A stretch of DNA of 64,000 nt from Gambelia wislizenii (Eukaryota; Chordata; Lepidosauria; Squamata; Crotaphytidae), in contig JAUMIR010000002.1 in the NCBI GenBank assembly GCA_030847615.1, forward strand, positions 239,339,809 to 239,403,808, given 5' to 3'. Of this stretch, positions 11,945 through 22,804 are shown piece after piece; within the stretch, counting starts at the first letter, position 1, and every line of letters starts with the position of its first letter. The notes below the pieces were generated by a model. That model ran no database searches. It was not told the DNA's origin and saw only the letters and a program-made list of their open reading frames with translations. The position numbers and the translations under genes are program-made.

Positions 11945-12190
11945 GCCAGAGATGGATCACTGATGTTGTTGGATTTCAAGTCTCACCAGCCCTAATCAGC
12001 ATAGCCAAGGGCAAGTAATGATGGGAACAGCATTTCAACAACATCTGGAGGTCCACACATTCCTCATCCTTGGCACTAAACCAAGGGTTGGTCACTATGG
12101 CCTTCTAGATGCTTTTGAATTGCAGCTCCCATGGTCCTTCATCATTGGCAATACCTGGTAAGGCTGGTGGGCATTTTAGGCCAGAACATC
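11945..12190. repeat. MITE-like fragments
   Basis: Two adjacent pieces related to a common lizard palindromic MITE: one with TTGTTGGATTTCAAGTCTCA..AACAACATCTGGAGG, the other with TTCTAGATGCTTTTGAATTG..CATCATTGGCAA. Similar text occurs at 7090-7200, 13095-13205, 26320-26420 and 59434-59575. The hAT-type assignment is a guess from general appearance; no intact terminal repeats were verified. Confidence 0.4.
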
Positions 12191-12192
12191 TG

Positions 12193-12762
12193 TGTTGGAA
12201 AAATCCAGCATTCTTTCTCCCCCTCCCCCCCCCCAACTTGCTTGCTATCAGAGCAAGTAAGTGACAGATAGGGTAGGGTCTCCTGCATGCCTCCCTCTCA
12301 TCCTGTCTTTAATTAGCATGGTTGTAAACGGTACAGAACCAAACTACAAGATCATGTGACCTAGGTTTATTTGCCTCCTGGTCTTAGATATTTTATTACT
12401 CTTTGTTTCTTGCCTTGAAGCTACATGCTGCTCTCTCCATCTTGCTCTGCAAGAATGCCTTCTGTCTCACTGGGATAGTGAGTGAAGATGAAACTTTTTC
12501 CTTATCCAAGCCTATTCATTAGTTAGTTAGGATGTAGGCTCCCCATGCATATGTAGATGCATAGTCATTAGTAAAACTTAAGTTGTTTCTTTAACAAGAA
12601 GCTTGCTTGTCTCTTTGTTCTCTGGCTGGGTCAAAGTACTGTACCTCTCTGAGTCCTGCTCCTGCTCTAACTCTGCTACAATAAAGTTAATTCCTGACAG
12701 TTTTAACTTTTACAAAGTTTCCCAAAAAGGGCTAACACCCTGGGATCTCAAATTTTACCACA
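12193..12762 (+). mobile_element. Solo LTR, copia-type family B
   Basis: It starts TGTTGGAAAAATCCAGCATT, closely matching the start of the copia 5' LTR at 39699, and shares internal blocks with it (AAGTTAATTCCTGACAGTTTTAACTTT, given here only by position near 12682, and CACCCTGGGATCTC near the end). It ends CCACA. Flanking five bases are ATCTG on the left and TTCTG on the right, a one-mismatch duplication. Because the sister LTR belongs to an element with copia gag-pol, this solo LTR can be assigned to copia with fair confidence. Confidence 0.8.
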
Positions 12763-13094
12763 TTCTGGAGGCCAGCCACTGACTACCCACAGCTTGATCT
12801 ATACTTCTAAAAACATGAGGGGGGAGTCTGAAGGGCACACAATTCAATCATGATTCTACCTCTGGATTTTAACAAAGGGTACACCTCATAATACTAAAAT
12901 TGACTATTCTGTCAACTATATGGCCCTAGGCTAGGAATCGGCTAGGAATCGGGGCTTTTCTCTTCTGACCCCTACTGCTATTGAACACATTGCCTAGGTT
13001 CCCAGGTTTTCTGCAGTATTGTCTTTATAAGCAATGCCAGATAGATTGTTTGTTACTTAGCATCATAAGAATCCATCATCCAAGAGTGTTTTGA

Positions 13095-13205
13095 AGGAAC
13101 AGATGGGGAAAATGTGGTCCTCCATATGCTGCTGGACTGCAGCTCCCATCATCACTCACCACTGTCTCTTCTAGCTAGTGCAGTCCAACAATACCCCAAG
13201 GGCTA
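13095..13205. repeat. MITE-like fragment
   Basis: Carries GCTGCTGGACTGCAGCTCCC followed by ATCATCACTCACCACTG and a reverse-like partner CTAGTGCAGTCCAACAAT, so it has the palindromic layout of the pieces at 11945-12190. Assigned only as a MITE-like remnant. Confidence 0.4.
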
Positions 13206-13439
13206 CATGTTCCCCATCCCCACTTTAAGAGCTTCTGCTACCTGATGTCCTCTACTGAATATTAGCTATAGCTTAAACCTCCCTATCTCCAGAGTGGGAA
13301 GAGATAGCACCCCACCCTTCCCAGTGCAATCCTGCTTACAGCTATGGAGAACTAACTACTACTGGGTTTAATAGATATGTTTGGACTGCAGCCTTCACTG
13401 CATACAAAGTGCTAAGGATCCTGAACACTTGACTCACTG

Positions 13440-13570
13440 CTAGTAAAATACAACAAAATACAAAATCTACAAGCAGTGATACCTTTATTGGGCCAACTCC
13501 AAAGTATAAAATGTGGCATGCAAGCCTTTGAAGCTTCACTGGCTTTTTCATCAGGCAAAGATGTTGAAAA
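13440..13570 (-). repeat. Penelope-type terminal repeat, hammerhead family 3
   Basis: Read on the minus strand it has the order CTGATGA (13548-13554), an AAGC/GCTT stem around a short loop, an A-rich box, then GGCTTGCATGCC and an AATAAAGGTATCACTG end. A three-base outer stem (TGC before the CTGATGA box and GCA after the cut site) can form. In this copy the GAAA box has decayed to CAAAG. The layout is that of a Penelope-like hammerhead, but the copy is surely inactive. The family name is inferred from the motif order. Confidence 0.5.
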
Positions 13571-14930
13571 TCGTACAGGAGAATTACAGTGATGATGTTA
13601 GAGTCACAGGCCTACATTCTGTCTGAGATGTTGTTAGTTAAGATGGCCTAGAAGGATTTCATTGAGGCTAGAGGCCACTCCCCTTATTGGGTATGTAAGG
13701 AGTGAGACAAAGGCAAGAGCCATACTAGACAGGTAATAAAATTTCAGTTCAATTAGCAACATAAAAGTAACTTCTCTTGAGATCCAGATGTCTCTGTTTT
13801 CACTGTTAGCAAAGGAGTGATAGCTTGGATCAGTTAACACAGGAAGATGCAGACGTTAGGCTTGTTAGATTTACTGCTTTCTTCTTGTTAGCCAGTGGAA
13901 GTTGTGGCTTCCATGTCAGTGGAGCGGTGAATCCACTCTAGGTTTATTCTGAATTTTAATGCAGCTATCCAAGGTTCTGAGCCTATGAGGTGCATTGTAA
14001 GGTTCCATTGGAGAGCCTGGAAGTCCACTATGTGTACAATAGTGGCTTTGTACGGAGGGAGCCACAAAAGACAGTCACTTAAAATGACCAGCAAGGATGC
14101 CTTTGAGTACCTGCTCAGCCTCAGAACAGGTACTGAGGAACAAGAACTGAACCTACTGCCTTTCACCAACAAATCTACTCTTGGCTTTCCTGTTTCTCCA
14201 TTCCAGAATTCTAATTGTGGAAGTGGCAGGGAGGAACCCCCTACCATTCTATTCTATTCTATTCTATTCTATTCTATTCTATTCTATTCTATTCTATTCC
14301 ACTCCTGCTAAATGAAAGGTTGCAAGTTACCTTCCAATAGATCCACTGGAAACAGACCTATAAACCTACCTACCTGTAACAGATCCTTTTTTACTTATTG
14401 CTCACATCTAAACTCACCAGGGAGGACCAGAAGGCTGGCTTTGTCTCTATCTCCATCTCTCCACTTTTGCAAGGGGGGGTGTTCTTCTCCTTCACTGTCC
14501 CCTTCCGACTTTTTCAGAAATCCTGCTGAGCCACTTAGAGGGCTTAATAGCCCTGGTTAGTTCCAATTAGAGTAGACTCACTAACTCAATGGAATTGGAA
14601 TAAGTGTTTATTTAGCAAGTTCACCATGAATCACTGTATCTTTTCTTCATGGGGCTCATAATTGGTTTGAGGCCTTGGTAAATAAATACCAAGTCCCATT
14701 GATTCAGTGGGTCTTCTCTAATGGGGACTAAAAATCGAATGTAGACATTGATTGGTAGACCAAGAATGATGTAAAACCCATTGATTCAGTGGGGGTACTC
14801 TAACTGGAACTAATAATGGATTTAGGTCACAATCTTTTTACTTATTTATTTAATATTTAATAAATATTGCATTTGTGTATTTAACTTTATTTAAATTTAT
14901 TTAGGTAAATAAATAAATTTAAAATTAAAT
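13571..14930. other. Unique sequence with a pentanucleotide microsatellite
   Basis: Two open frames of 108-119 codons overlap on opposite strands at 13888-14311. Neither has a recognisable domain, and one runs into the ATTCT microsatellite, so neither is called as a gene. Old copies of the GATTCAGTGGGTCT repeat lie at 14560-14830. Confidence 0.4.
14246..14299. repeat. (ATTCT)n microsatellite
   Basis: About eleven near-perfect ATTCT pentamers. Confidence 0.95.
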
Positions 14931-14933
14931 TAG

Positions 14934-15142
14934 GCAGCATGGGCACAGTGGTTTGAGCACTGGACTATGACTTGGTCCTACTTGGTCACCGAAACCCCAC
15001 CTTGGGCAGCAAGTCACACTCTCTCAGCCCCGGAGGAAGGCAAAGGCACCCCCCCCAACAAATCTCTCCAAGAAAACTCATGATAGGTTCACCTTAAGGT
15101 CGCTATAAATTCAAAACTACTTGAAGGCACACAGCAGCAGCA
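14934..15142 (+). mobile_element. Sauria-type SINE
   Basis: A-box region GGGCACAGTGGTTTGAGCAC, damaged B box, CCGGAGGAAGGCAAAGGC body and a tail ending in GGCACACAGCAGCAGCAAC. The middle is shortened by deletions. Confidence 0.8.
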
Positions 15143-15353
15143 ACCCTGTTGTTGCAATGGGTCTGCTCTAACTGGGACTATCAATGGATTCAGCCCATAA
15201 TATATTTATTTCTTATTAACTAAATATTAAACTTATTTATTTAAACGTATTTGAATGCATTTATTCATGTACTTATTTAATTAGATTAGTCTCATTCACC
15301 CAGTGGGTCTGCTCTAACTAGGATTAACCGTGGGTTGTGCACATAATATAAGA

Positions 15354-15556
15354 GAGCCAGTGTAGTGTAGGTTTAAACGATGGACTACGACTCTGAAGAC
15401 CAGGGTTTGAATCCCACTGGACCCCCACTGGTTGACTTGGACAGGTCACATTTTCTCAGCCTCAGAGGGAAGCAAAAGTAAACCCTCTGAAGACATCTTG
15501 CCAAGAAAACCCCTTAGGGTAGTCGGAAACGAGTTGGAGGCACAAACAAGGAGTAG
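15354..15556 (+). mobile_element. Sauria-type SINE
   Basis: Head GAGCCAGTGTAGTGTAGGTT, B box GGGTTTGAATCCC, then the usual body to GGAGGCACAAACAAGGAG. A CR1 tail in the opposite direction begins about ten bases later. Confidence 0.82.
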
Positions 15557-15566
15557 TACATAATCA

Positions 15567-15742
15567 GAGTCATAGAGTTGGAAGAGACCACAAGGGCCAT
15601 CCAGTCCAACCCCCTGCCACGCAGGAATACACAAAGCATTCCCGACAGATGGCCATCCAGCCTCTGCTTAAAAACCTCCAAAGGAGAGTCCACCACACTC
15701 CGAGGCAGTGCATTTCACTGCTGAACAACTCTTACTGTCAGG
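15567..15742 (-). mobile_element. CR1 LINE 3' end, minus strand
   Basis: Reverse of the CR1 end: CATAGAGTTGGAAGAGACCA, CAGTCCAACCCCCTGCC, GATGGCCATCCAGCC, TTAAAAACCTCCAAAG and TGAACAACTCTTACTGTCAG. About 175 bp, strongly 5'-truncated, non-coding. Confidence 0.88.
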
Positions 15743-17990
15743 GGGCATGATAATCTGCATTTTTTGTATCTGCACAGGATCCCAAAACCAACCCCCTGTG
15801 GATCCAAAGGGCTCACTGTAATTGGTGGAAGGGGAGTCTTACAGAGTCCGGCATTTTACTTACAAAGCATCACGCATCTAACCTGCTATCCAGGACAGTA
15901 TCACACTCAGCCATGTATTTGTGAAATACTGATTATCTGGCTTGTTTCCCTTTACATAATGAAACGGGCTTAGTCTTTCTTTCTTTCCACCCACCCACCC
16001 TTGAATGCTCCCATTCCCAGCGTGGGAAAGCAGTAGCTCAGCTGAGACCCCCAAAGCTCAACCGCCTCTTTTCAAGATGACTCACCAGCCAAGCTCCAGA
16101 CGTTTTATTATGAATCATAAGGGGCCCTTCCGAGCCATCAATTCTGAAGCTGTCCCACCCCCCAACAACAACCCACCCGTCTCTTCCAAAGCCAAGAGGG
16201 AGCTCTTCTCAGCCTCTCCGTCCCTCTCAAATGGATGGTGGAGTCGGGCTCATAATCATCCATGTACAGTATTTGTCATGTCGGGAGAACCGTTACTCAT
16301 TCAGTCGGACTTGTAAGTCTCCCAGGTGACATGTTTATTTTGTTGGATTTACGCGGAACTTAAATTCAGGCGGGATTGAAACGAGTTAAAAGGCAAAGAG
16401 GGGCGAGAAGGAACGTCGAGGGTCTTGATAAAAGAAGGGGGGTCGCGGGGAAAAAAAGAGGCTTTAAAATGAAATACGTTCTCCGGCTGAGGATCTGGCA
16501 TCTCGCTGGCCAAAGCGAGCCGAGTAAATAAATAAATAAGCAATCCTTTTCAAAAGACCCTCGCTCAGCCCACCCTGCACAGAAGGCTCTTAAACCAAAA
16601 GAAGGAGTGGGGGAAATATTTATGAAGACCCTTTTGGCAGGTTGGATAGAATGCCCAGCAAGAAAAGTAAACTCAGAGTCTTCTCTCCCTATGAAATAAT
16701 TCAGCCAAACATTGCGTCTCCGGTCCACATCCAAAAGCAATTAAACCATCCTCATTAAAGTTATTTATTGAGCCTCCGCTCCAGATAGAGCGAAAAAGAC
16801 GGAGGAGGAGGAGGAAAGGGGGGGGGTGAAGAAAAGTATATAGGGCTAAACTAGAGCCATTTCCCAGCAGGAGGAGGAATAAAAAGATACTTAAAAATTA
16901 ATTAGAGCCCAAACTAAGGAATAAAATGAAATAAAGAAAGAAGAATCCAGCTTGGGATATGGTTGCGGGGGAGGGACCTAGCGCCTGGGGAGAAGTTAAG
17001 CAAATAGGAAATATAAAAGTATTAAATATAGTTGGGTGTGAAGAGGAGGTTCCCAAACCAAGGTCTGGGAGCGAAAAGTGACCTTCGGTGATGTTTCCGT
17101 GAGTTTTGGGCCGAAGTATGGGCAGCTGCTTATCTGTCACTAACCAGGCAACCTTTGCACGGCTATTCATTCGGGTTTATTCCCGGGTGAATGTGGATCG
17201 GGTTGCAGCCTGACATTATCCAAGAGCAGGGGCATCTATCCTATATGAAAATGGTGACGGGTTTGGGATTTTTAAGTAAAAGTATGAGAGAGACTGCTGG
17301 GGTGCAGTTCTAGATATGGAAACAAAACTCTCTGAAGGCTACAGTACCTACTTTTCAGCAAGTATGCCTAGGCTTGCAGCCTAAATGAAAAATCCTAAGG
17401 ATGTTTACTCAGAAGAAAGTCCTACTCAGCCTGGAAACGTAGCTGTTTTGGGATTACAGCTCCCAGAATTCCTGGGGAAATCTGGGCTTTGACATTCAAA
17501 ATGTATCTTTTCCAAATTCTGGGGCCATTGAGGGAGTAAGCTGCACACCTCTTTCAGTGTGAGTTGCTTCTGTGGTTTGACTGAAACAAGTAAATTTTCA
17601 AGCTCTAAGTTTCACCCTGTTCCAGAATGAGTTACTTCTCTTCATCATGCAAGGAAGATAGTTTCCTCCTTTTCTAGCAGACCCCATTCCATTCCCAGTT
17701 CCACCATTTTGTGTTCTCCACCCCTCAACAGTCAATATTCCTTACCCACTAAACATTAATGGCCTTCATCAAAGCTGTTTTTGGGGGAGGGGTGGCCCTC
17801 TAGTCCTCCCCTAAACCTTTATTGTACTTTACAAAGGAGTAAAGTTGCCCACAACCTGTTGATACTTCCCACTTGTGCCTGGATGGTACTAATTGGAAAC
17901 TTGGATATGGGTTAGACACAGCCTTTCTCAACCTTTTTATCCTGGAGGAACCCTTGAAATAATTTTCAGGTCTCAGGGAACCCTTGCATA
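15743..17990. other. Repeat-poor block, possible conserved non-coding DNA
   Basis: From about 15960 to 17215 there is no recognisable interspersed repeat, in contrast to the surroundings. It contains several homeodomain-type AT cores (TTTTATTATGAATCATAA near 16104, AAAATTAATTAGAGCCC near 16895, CAATTAAACCATCCTCATTA near 16738) in moderately GC-rich sequence. Open frames on both strands show no protein family. I read it as unique, possibly constrained DNA; conservation cannot be judged from one sequence. Confidence 0.35.
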
Positions 17991-18006
17991 AACATTATTC
18001 TCTGTA

Positions 18007-18425
18007 GGTTTTCCTTGGGTTTTTTTCCAGGCTGTGAGGCCATGTTCTGGAAGAGTTTATTTCTGACGTTTCGCCTGCATCTGTGGCTGGAATCTTCAGA
18101 GAATGGTTGGGTAGGAGTGTGTGTGGAGTTTATATACTGTGAACCACTGTTGGAGAGGATATGTAAATGTGTGCATTTGAATGGCTAGTTTCTGGGTGGA
18201 GATATACAAGGAGGAGCCATTCAAGTACACAAATTTATATATCCTCTCCAACAGGGATTCACAGTAGATAAACCCCACACACACTCCTACCCAACCATTC
18301 TCTGAGGATGCCAGCCACAGATGCAGACGAAACCTCAGAAAGAAACTATTCCAGAACACGGCCTCACAGCCCGTAAAAAAGCCAAGGAAAATCTATGGAT
18401 GCTGGCCATGAAAGCCTTTGACTTC
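18007..18425. mobile_element. Foldback repeat, hammerhead family 1, copy 2 (long form)
   Basis: The whole 419 bp is an inverted repeat of two arms of about 200 bp. The outer arms are the family 1 block (GAGGCCATGTTCTGGAAGAG, GACGTTTCGCC) and the inner arms pair AGGAGTGTGTGTGGAGTTTA with its reverse at 18260-18295. It is bounded by a perfect 15-bp direct duplication ACATTATTCTCTGTA at 17992-18006 and 18426-18440. This copy shows that the other family 1 copies have lost their inner spacer. The right arm has a mutated hammerhead box (GACGAAACCTC). Confidence 0.8.
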
Positions 18426-18659
18426 ACATTATTCTCTGTACTGCTATTGCTTTCCCCCCACAATCACAACCTCTTGGGGAACCCTAGGGTTCCAGGGAAC
18501 CCTGGTTGAGAAACACGGGGTTAGATTGTCCTTGAAATGATTTGGAGTCAACATGCTAGAAGCTAGCTGCACAAAAGCGGTTTAGAGAAGCACAAGGGGC
18601 TGGAGAGAAAAGTAGGGTCGGACAATGAAAATAATGGAAAGTGAGTTAAGGTAGACCCA

Positions 18660-18810
18660 AAGATTGTTGTTAATTGCTATCAAGCCAACTTTGGCTCATG
18701 GTGAGTCACTCTGTTATCAACAGCCCTGCTCAGGTCTTGCAAATTTTAGGGCCATAGCTTCCTTGATTGAGCCAACCATGGCACTTCCTTTCAGTTGTGA
18801 GGGGATTGGG
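18660..18810 (-). mobile_element. BovB/RTE 3'-end fragment
   Basis: Reverse of a BovB-like tail: GAGTCACTCTGTTATCAACA, CTGCTCAGGTCTTGCAAA and GGGCCATAGCTTCCTTGATT match the layout at 34026-34110, where BovB-like coding sequence is readable upstream. It is short and degraded. It could equally be a SINE tail derived from BovB. Confidence 0.55.
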
Positions 18811-19380
18811 TGCTCCTGTGAAGCAATAGGCTATGCCACTGGTAGCAGTGCTGCTGGTAGGGCCTCCCATGTCAGACAGGCTTTTGCTGAGGAGCCAGAC
18901 TAAAAGTGCCAAACAGCTGCTGGGAAGCAGCAGTATTGGTTGGGGGGTGGTGGTGTCACTGGCAGTGACACCATAACTTACACTTGTTAGTACAGCACCG
19001 GAAGAGGCACTGGTAAAACACTTCTGGATGTCTTTTACTATGAAACCCTATTATGAGATGCAAAAGATAATAGCTTAGAAATTGATGGCTAATCCCAATT
19101 AGAATAGACTCATTTAATCAATAGGATTTGCATAAGAATTGATTTACCATTCAGCAATTGGTTTAATGGTCTACTCTAGATAGAACTAGCAATTGGGTTT
19201 TTGTCTTTGTTGGATTGGGGTAGATTCCCAGAGATGTGAATCCCTGTCTGGGAAAGGTGAAGACTCCTTCAATTAAGAGTCAGTCTCCTTTAGCTGAGTT
19301 TGCAAAGGATAGTGCTTAAACTCTTAGGCTCCCCTGAGACTAACTCCAATAAAGTAAGACAAACAGGCAATATTTGTTGG

Positions 19381-19595
19381 TTTTCTGTGGGGGGGTTTTC
19401 TGGGCTTTGAGGCCGTGTTCTGGAAGAGTTTATTCCTGACGTTTCGCCTGCATCTGTGGCTGGCATCTTCAGAGAATGCCAGCCACAGATGCAGGCGAAA
19501 CATCAGGAATAAACTCTTCCAGAACACGGCCTCACAGCCCAGAAAAAAACCACAGAAAACCTATGGATGCCAGCTGTGAAAGCCTTCACCTTCAC
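19381..19595. mobile_element. Foldback repeat, hammerhead family 1, copy 3
   Basis: Two facing arms meet near 19475. The left arm read on the minus strand holds the cleanest family 1 core: CTGAAGA (19466-19472), one extra T, a six-base stem with one mismatch, GAAAC (19441-19445), GTC (19438-19440) and a four-base outer stem (TTCT with AGGA). The insert is flanked by AATATTTGTTGG on the left (19369-19380) and AAAATTTGTTGG on the right (19596-19607), a 12-bp duplication with one change. The right duplication overlaps the start of the LTR at 19602, so it inserted at that LTR edge. Confidence 0.78.
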
Positions 19596-19601
19596 AAAAT
19601 T

Positions 19602-20125
19602 TGTTGGGATTAAGAACCTTTGCATGCATGAACTCCATGGTAGTTAAAGTGCATGTTCTCTCTAGGAGTTTATGCAAAGGATATTTATGGCTAATTTCCT
19701 GCTTGCATGTTTAGATGTCTCTCCTCTTCCTGGTCACTTCTTTTGTTCTCTGGGGACAAGCCCAGGCAAGCACACTTATTACTAACTAACCTTCCACCAT
19801 TAATCATGTTTTTAAAGTAGCTCTATGTAGTAAAAGATGCTTTTAAGTTCTGAACAGCATGTAGATCTTCATATTTCTTCATCCTATATATCTGAAGATA
19901 CTGAACCTGTGTATTGACTATGCACATGCTATTTTGTAAGTAAACTATCTTTTTATACTTTTTAAAGTAAACTAAATTTGTTTTTATTTCTCAGCTAGAT
20001 ATATTGTGTGTGGGGAGGAGGTAGCTGGCTTAATCTGCTCCCAAAACTTCTGCTAAGCACAATTTTAACTCTGCTGCTGAGATCATCAAATCTCAATTTT
20101 TTTTAAAAAAAATCCCAGTAATATT
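19602..20125 (+). mobile_element. Solo LTR, copia-type family C, copy 1
   Basis: Begins TGTTGGGATTAAGAACCTTT. It aligns along its length with the copy at 21887, including GTTAAAGTGCATGTTCTC, TTCCTGCTTGC, GAACAGCATGTAGATCTTCA, GTAAACTATCTTTTTATACT and the CAACTTTAACTCTGCT-like end. The right boundary is unclear, and I could not find a confident target-site duplication. Assignment to copia is by analogy with families A, B and D. Confidence 0.65.
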
Positions 20126-20206
20126 CAAATTATATAGCTAAAAGCATTACCAGTTTCTTTGATATGTCCATTTAGAGCATATTTACCTAAGCCCTGACTA
20201 ACTGAA

Positions 20207-20560
20207 GCAGATGAAAAGCCCTCCATCCATCCTAATTGCCACTGCCCTGGCCTCCAGGGAGAGAAGAAGAGGCAGACATGGCTCCATCATACCTAGGCCC
20301 AGAAGCAGGCCCTCCCTCCATCCCAACTGCCACTGCCCTGGCCTTGCAGGGAGAGAAGAGGCAGGCACAACTCCATCATACCTAGGCCTAGAAGCAGATA
20401 AAAGATCCTCCATCCATCCCAATTGCCACTGCCCTGGCTTTAGAAAAAGAAAAGAAGAGGCCATTACAGCTCCATCATGCTTAGGCCCAGAAGCATATGA
20501 AAGGCCCTCTTTGTATCTGAACTGCCACTGTCCTGGCAGAAGAAGAGGCAGTACCTGCTG
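20207..20560. repeat. Minisatellite, about 90-bp unit, four copies
   Basis: Four imperfect copies of a unit with CCATCC..AATTGCCACTGCCCTGGC, an AGGGAGAGAAGAAGAGGC block, and TCCATCATACCTAGGCCCAG. Open frames of 88 and 118 codons on the two strands follow the repeat and are treated as by-products. Confidence 0.85.
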
Positions 20561-20652
20561 GACTTAATCCCCTTCCACACTGCCATCCCTTTTTCCTTTG
20601 GTGTCTTGTCTTAATTAGATTGTAAACCATAAAGCTCCATCTACAGTGATGG

Positions 20653-20654
<2 letters not shown>

Positions 20655-20683
<29 letters not shown>
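20655..20683. repeat. (TG)n microsatellite
   Basis: Uninterrupted TG run of about 14-15 units. Confidence 0.95.
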
Positions 20684-20686
<3 letters not shown>

Positions 20687-21359
20687 AAAGAAAGAAAGCT
20701 CAGCAGAGCTGGCACTCACCATCTTGAAGGGGAGTAGAGGTGGAGGGCAGCGAGTGGACTCTTTATGTAACCATAGATACCGGGAGGTTTCTATGGCCAC
20801 ATGACCTGGTTGCTTAGATACATGGACACAGTGGTGACCATCCATTACAATTAGTGACTGAACAAATAGGGAAAGATCTGGAGTCTAGAGAGATAGTAAG
20901 TATATTGCCTAAAGCCACATTGCCCTAGTAGGAAATGGGAGAAGGGGGTGTAGAGAGAATGTTTCATTGAGCCATCTTTAATTCTTTCTGTAAGGCATAA
21001 TTAATTCATGGAATTCACTGCCATCAGATGTGGTGAGAGCCATGGTGGGATGAGACAGCTTTTAAAGGAGGATTGGGGTTAACGAACAAAGACCAAGTAC
21101 CACTTTCATACCTTGGGTTCTTCTGAACTCCTAAGGATTTGTGGATACCCACTGTTGGAATTATCAAACTGGGACAATCCAAAACCACTTATAGAGGTCC
21201 ACTACAGTAGTTTCCATGTAATCCAGTGGCACCACAAAGTCTGCCATGCAGTTCTATGGACTACAGCCTACTTGATCAGAAATATGGAATGTTATGTTGC
21301 ATTGACAGATCCATAGGTACAGAGAAGAAGAAAGAATTAAACATAAAAATGGGGAGGGT

Positions 21360-21460
21360 GGAAAGGAATGTAGCGGCACCTTTAAGGCTAACTGTTGTTG
21401 TTTTTTAGTATGAGCTTCTGTGGATTTAAACCCACCTCTTCAGATGCAGTACAAAGTTAA
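21360..21460 (-). repeat. Penelope-type terminal repeat fragment, hammerhead family 2
   Basis: Same arm as 8095-8205: GGCACCTTTAAGGCTAACTG, TTTTTTAGTATGAGCTTCTG, and CTCTTCAGATGCAGTAC. On the minus strand CTGAAGA and a perfect GTGG/CCAC stem are kept, but the next box is AGAAG in place of GAAAG, which should abolish cleavage. Only one arm is present. Confidence 0.55.
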
Positions 21461-21886
21461 ACAGTGATTCATAGACTGTCTTTTGGCTGTACCATTTACG
21501 TTTTCTTTTTCAGCATCACTGTAACTATGTGTCATATATGTGTAGAAAGAGGAAGGTCTGCCAACTGAGGACAACATTCCTGACACATCTGATGGAATGG
21601 GCCCTAATCCATTAAAGCTTGTGCAGCAGTAAATCTGTAGTGAAGGTTTCACAAGACCATTTTTTCTCTTTCACTTAAGAATCACCTAATAGGTAACAAA
21701 TCACACCTGTTGAAGGCTTCCCTAAGGCAGAAAGATCTGTATTTGTTTCTGGTTCTTCCCTTCTGAACTACATAGGATGAAATCGGAGGTGAGTGACTTG
21801 TGGCCTTTCAAATGCTTTTAGACTGCTTCTGCTACCCCATCTTGCCCAGCATAGCGAATGCTGAGGGAAGATGGAAACTGCAAGTC

Positions 21887-22420
21887 TGTTGGGATTAAAA
21901 ACCTTTGCACGCATGAACTCTATGGTAGTTAAAGCACATGTTCTCCCTAGGAGTTTATGCAAAGCATGTTTATGGCTAATTTCCTGTTTGCTTGTTTACA
22001 TACCTCTCCTCTTCCTGGTCACGTAGGCAACTTTTGTTCTCTGGGGAACAAGCCCCAAGCAAGCACATTTTTTTACTAACCTTCCTCCATTAAGCTTTTT
22101 TGTTTTTAAAATATCTCTCTAGAGAAAGATGCTTCTAAATTCTGAACAGCTTGTAGACCTTCATATTTCTTCCTCCTACCTACCTGAAGATGCTGAACCT
22201 GTGTATTGATTATGCGCATGCTATTTTGTAAGTAAACTTCCTTTTTATACCTTTTAAAGAAGACTAATCTTGTTTTATTTCTCAGCTAGATATATTGTGG
22301 GCGGGGTGGGGAGGAGGTAGCTGGCTTAATCTGTTCCCAAAACTTCTGCTAAGCGCAACTTTAACTCTGCTACTTGGATCACCAAATCTCAAATGTTTTA
22401 AAATTCCAATAAATTCAACA
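21887..22420 (+). mobile_element. Solo LTR, copia-type family C, copy 2
   Basis: Begins TGTTGGGATTAAAAACCTTT and matches copy 1 at 19602 throughout, same strand. The end is near ATTCAACA at 22420. No clear 5-bp duplication flanks it. The 1.76 kb between the two copies shows no gag-pol similarity, so they are listed as separate LTRs instead of one element. Confidence 0.65.
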
Positions 22421-22804
22421 AAATAACAAAGAAGCTTTTCAGTTGTCCAGGATTCTTCCTTATGCTGGATGTTGATGATGGAAGAGAATGAGAAGATAAA
22501 GGTTTGTCAAACATTCACCCAATTCAGGAGTTTAGGACAATTCAAAAGTTTTGCTCAGCATGTGATGACATATCATTTAGCCCAAATAAAGGCACTACTC
22601 AGTGGTAGATTTCGAAAGATTCTCCCTGCCTCCTAGGAACAATAGAACTGTTTTTGCTTTACATGATTATTATGGAATTCATGGATCCCACAAGATGTCT
22701 GAGTGCTTAAAAAGGTGTAATGGGATTAGACAAACACAGGGAGAAGTGGCCTTTCAGCAAACATTAGTCATCCTGAGATAAATGAAGTACTGTATACACC
22801 TTGT

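Noticed and set aside
13888..14311. Overlapping 108- and 119-codon frames on opposite strands
   Set aside because: They overlap head to tail on both strands, one reads into an ATTCT microsatellite, and neither has a family match by eye.
19602..22420. A single complete LTR retrotransposon between the family C LTRs
   Set aside because: The inner 1.76 kb has no gag, pol, primer site or polypurine tract that I could find, and outer flanks do not match. Kept only as a low-interest possibility.
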